29,291 nucleotides of DNA from the NCBI GenBank assembly GCA_963579235.1, contig CAUZFM010000028.1, positions 1 through 29,291 of the forward strand, in the 5' to 3' direction. How positions within the stretch are numbered: the stretch's first letter is position 1; each line of letters starts with the position of its first letter. Below are positions 28,164-29,291 of the stretch, piece after piece. Made by a program: the position numbers and the translations under genes. The notes beneath the pieces were generated by a model. It was given only the letters and a program-made list of their open reading frames with translations. It was not told the DNA's origin and made no database searches. The DNA comes from UBA1149 sp963579235 (GTDB lineage Bacteria; Desulfobacterota; Binatia; UBA1149).

Positions 28164-29291
28164 CTATAGCTCTCCGTTCGCGTCAGCGGAAGCCTCTGCC
28201 CTTGCGGGCGTCGGCTGGGCGGGCAGCGACAGGCCGGAGACCGGCTTTCCTGGAAGCACCTCTTCAGACATCGCCTCCTGGGCGTCACGGTCGCAGTTCT
28301 CACCCTCGTCCGAAACGCCATCGCCACAGTGCGGCAGCACGCAGTTAGGACGGCAGAAGTTCGGCCGGGTCGAGCTGTTCATGTTGCCATCATCGCACTG
28401 CTCGCCTGCGTCCATGACACCATCGCCACACCAGGCCAGGCGGCAGTCGCCGCGGCAGGTGTCCGACCTGACATCGCTTGAGGCATCGCCCGCGTCGCAT
28501 TCTTCGACGCCGAGCCACACGTGGCCGTCACCGCAGTTGGCGCTGCTGCAATCAGACAGGCAAGTGTCGCTCTCGTCTATGTTGCCGTCGTCGCACTGCT
28601 CGAAATCCACCCACGCAAAGCCGTCACCGCAGGACGCCGCCTCGCAGCTGCCAAGGCAGGCGTCGCTGTTATCGGCGTTGCCGTCGTCGCAGGCCTCGCC
28701 CGTGTCGACCACGCCATCGCCGCAGATCGCCGTAGTGCAGTTCGTGCGACAGGCGTCGGCCCTGTCGTTGTTGTTATCTGCGCCTGCGTCGCAGGCCTCC
28801 ACGTCGGCCTGTACGAATCCGTCACCGCAGAACGCCACTTCACAAGTGACCAGGCATGCGTCGCTGTTATCGGCGTTGCCGTCGTCGCAGGATTCGTTGG
28901 AATCGACCACGCCGTCGCCGCAGGAGAACGAGCTGCAGTCGGTCCTGCAGGAGTCTATCCCCTCGTCGCTGTTATCGACGCCCGCATCGCAGGCTTCTAC
29001 CTTGAGCTGGACGAAGCCGTCGCCGCAAGCCGCTGCTTCGCAGTTCGAGAGACAGGCATCGCTGTTGTCGACGTTACCGTCGTCGCAGCTCTCACCCGCA
29101 TCGGCCACGCCATCGCCGCAGGACGAAAGGCTGCAGTCGATCCTGCAGGAGTCGGCGTTCTCATCGCTGTTGTCAACGCCCGCGTCGCAGGCTTCAACTC
29201 CCACCTGCACGAAACCGTCGCCGCAGCTGGCCGAGCGACAGTCGTCGAGGCAGGAATCCGAATTGCCAACGTTACCGTCATCGCAGGTTTC
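28164..29291 (-). CDS. Cysteine-rich DUF4215-type repeat protein, C-terminal part
   Basis: Open through the window edge, so the N-terminus is missing; 375 residues are seen. About ten C-G-D-G-started repeats follow one partial repeat. They alternate between two types: C-G-D-G-F-V-Q...V-E-A-C-D-A-G-V-D-N-S-D...D-S-C-R-x-D-C, and C-G-D-G-V...E-S-C-D-D-G-N-x-D-N-S-D-A-C-L-x-x-C. These are the 'Myxococcus cysteine-rich repeat' (DUF4215) pattern, secreted or surface-exposed, each with four Cys and many Asp. The last two repeats are degenerate and followed by a Pro/Ala-rich tail ending N-G-E-L, without a membrane anchor. Likely an extracellular, disulfide-rich, acidic (perhaps Ca-binding) domain array. 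Confidence 0.85.
   Translation of the reverse strand, partial: ETCDDGNVGNSDSCLDDCRSASCGDGFVQVGVEACDAGVDNSDENADSCRIDCSLSSCGDGVADAGESCDDGNVDNSDACLSNCEAAACGDGFVQLKVEACDAGVDNSDEGIDSCRTDCSSFSCGDGVVDSNESCDDGNADNSDACLVTCEVAFCGDGFVQADVEACDAGADNNNDRADACRTNCTTAICGDGVVDTGEACDDGNADNSDACLGSCEAASCGDGFAWVDFEQCDDGNIDESDTCLSDCSSANCGDGHVWLGVEECDAGDASSDVRSDTCRGDCRLAWCGDGVMDAGEQCDDGNMNSSTRPNFCRPNCVLPHCGDGVSDEGENCDRDAQEAMSEEVLPGKPVSGLSLPAQPTPARAEASADANGEL
28430..29291. repeat. Tandem DNA repeats coding for the cysteine-rich units
   Basis: Near-identical blocks recur, such as TCGCTGTTATCGGCGTTGCC (twice, near 28660 and 28860) and related TCGCTGTT-AC forms, spaced by about 200 bp. This is the two-unit period of the alternating long and short cysteine-rich repeats. 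It shows recent duplication of pairs of units. Confidence 0.7.

Noticed and set aside
28430..29291. CRISPR-like array, because of regular repeats
   Set aside because: The repeats are coding, keep one reading frame, and encode cysteine-rich protein units with no unique spacers.

Overview
This is a GC-rich window of about 29 kb from a diderm (LPS-bearing) bacterium. The core block runs kdsB-pyrG-kdsA-kdsD-lptC/A-lptB-rpoN-hpf-ptsN-rapZ-HPr and then metK. That order is the lineage-typical 'KDO/Lpt/rpoN/PTS-Ntr' neighbourhood of the former Deltaproteobacteria (Desulfobacterota, Myxococcota, Binatota and relatives). Cysteine-rich DUF4215-type repeats, a DUF6285 + APH-fold kinase pair, F420-type oxidoreductases and a coproheme decarboxylase fit an environmental member of that assemblage. 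The exact phylum cannot be fixed from sequence alone.

Layout. (1) 1-2250, minus strand: the start of a gene leaving the window, a strong hairpin terminator, a secreted FecR-like protein with a clear promoter, and a degenerate histidine-kinase-like protein. (2) 2252-12256, plus strand: one tightly overlapping operon for KDO synthesis, CTP synthesis, LPS export, sigma-54, ribosome hibernation and PTS-Ntr regulation, followed by metK at 12373-13527. The operon leader holds a terminator-like hairpin with seven T's that abuts the kdsB ATG. (3) 13648-17197: a DUF6285/APH pair (minus), diverging from a two-module VOC protein and an APC-like permease (plus). (4) 17229-22591: a redox island with an F420-type PPOX protein, NDH-2, a double-domain SagB-like nitroreductase, an LLM flavin/F420 oxidoreductase and a cupin (all minus), diverging from a CMD/AhpD-like protein. 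(5) 22634-25744: a sulfatase-like C-terminal remnant abutting a tRNA-Val, a cupredoxin-like lipoprotein, HspQ, ChdC and a small secreted protein. (6) 25672-29291, minus: an orphan GAF histidine kinase, a NUDT19-like Nudix hydrolase and the C-terminal part of a cysteine-rich repeat protein.

The strongest discovery is at 22109-22591. The CMD/AhpD-like gene is interrupted by a single in-frame TGA exactly where the second Cys of the catalytic CxxC should be, giving C59-G-V-U62. An 8-bp stem capped by a G-U-U loop lies 20 nt downstream of that TGA, as expected of a bacterial SECIS. The gene is therefore best read as a selenoprotein, not a pseudogene. Other points worth attention are the fused LptC-LptA protein, the attenuator-like leader of the kdsB-pyrG operon, the apparent absence of kdsC from the KDO cluster, and the tRNA/sulfatase junction.
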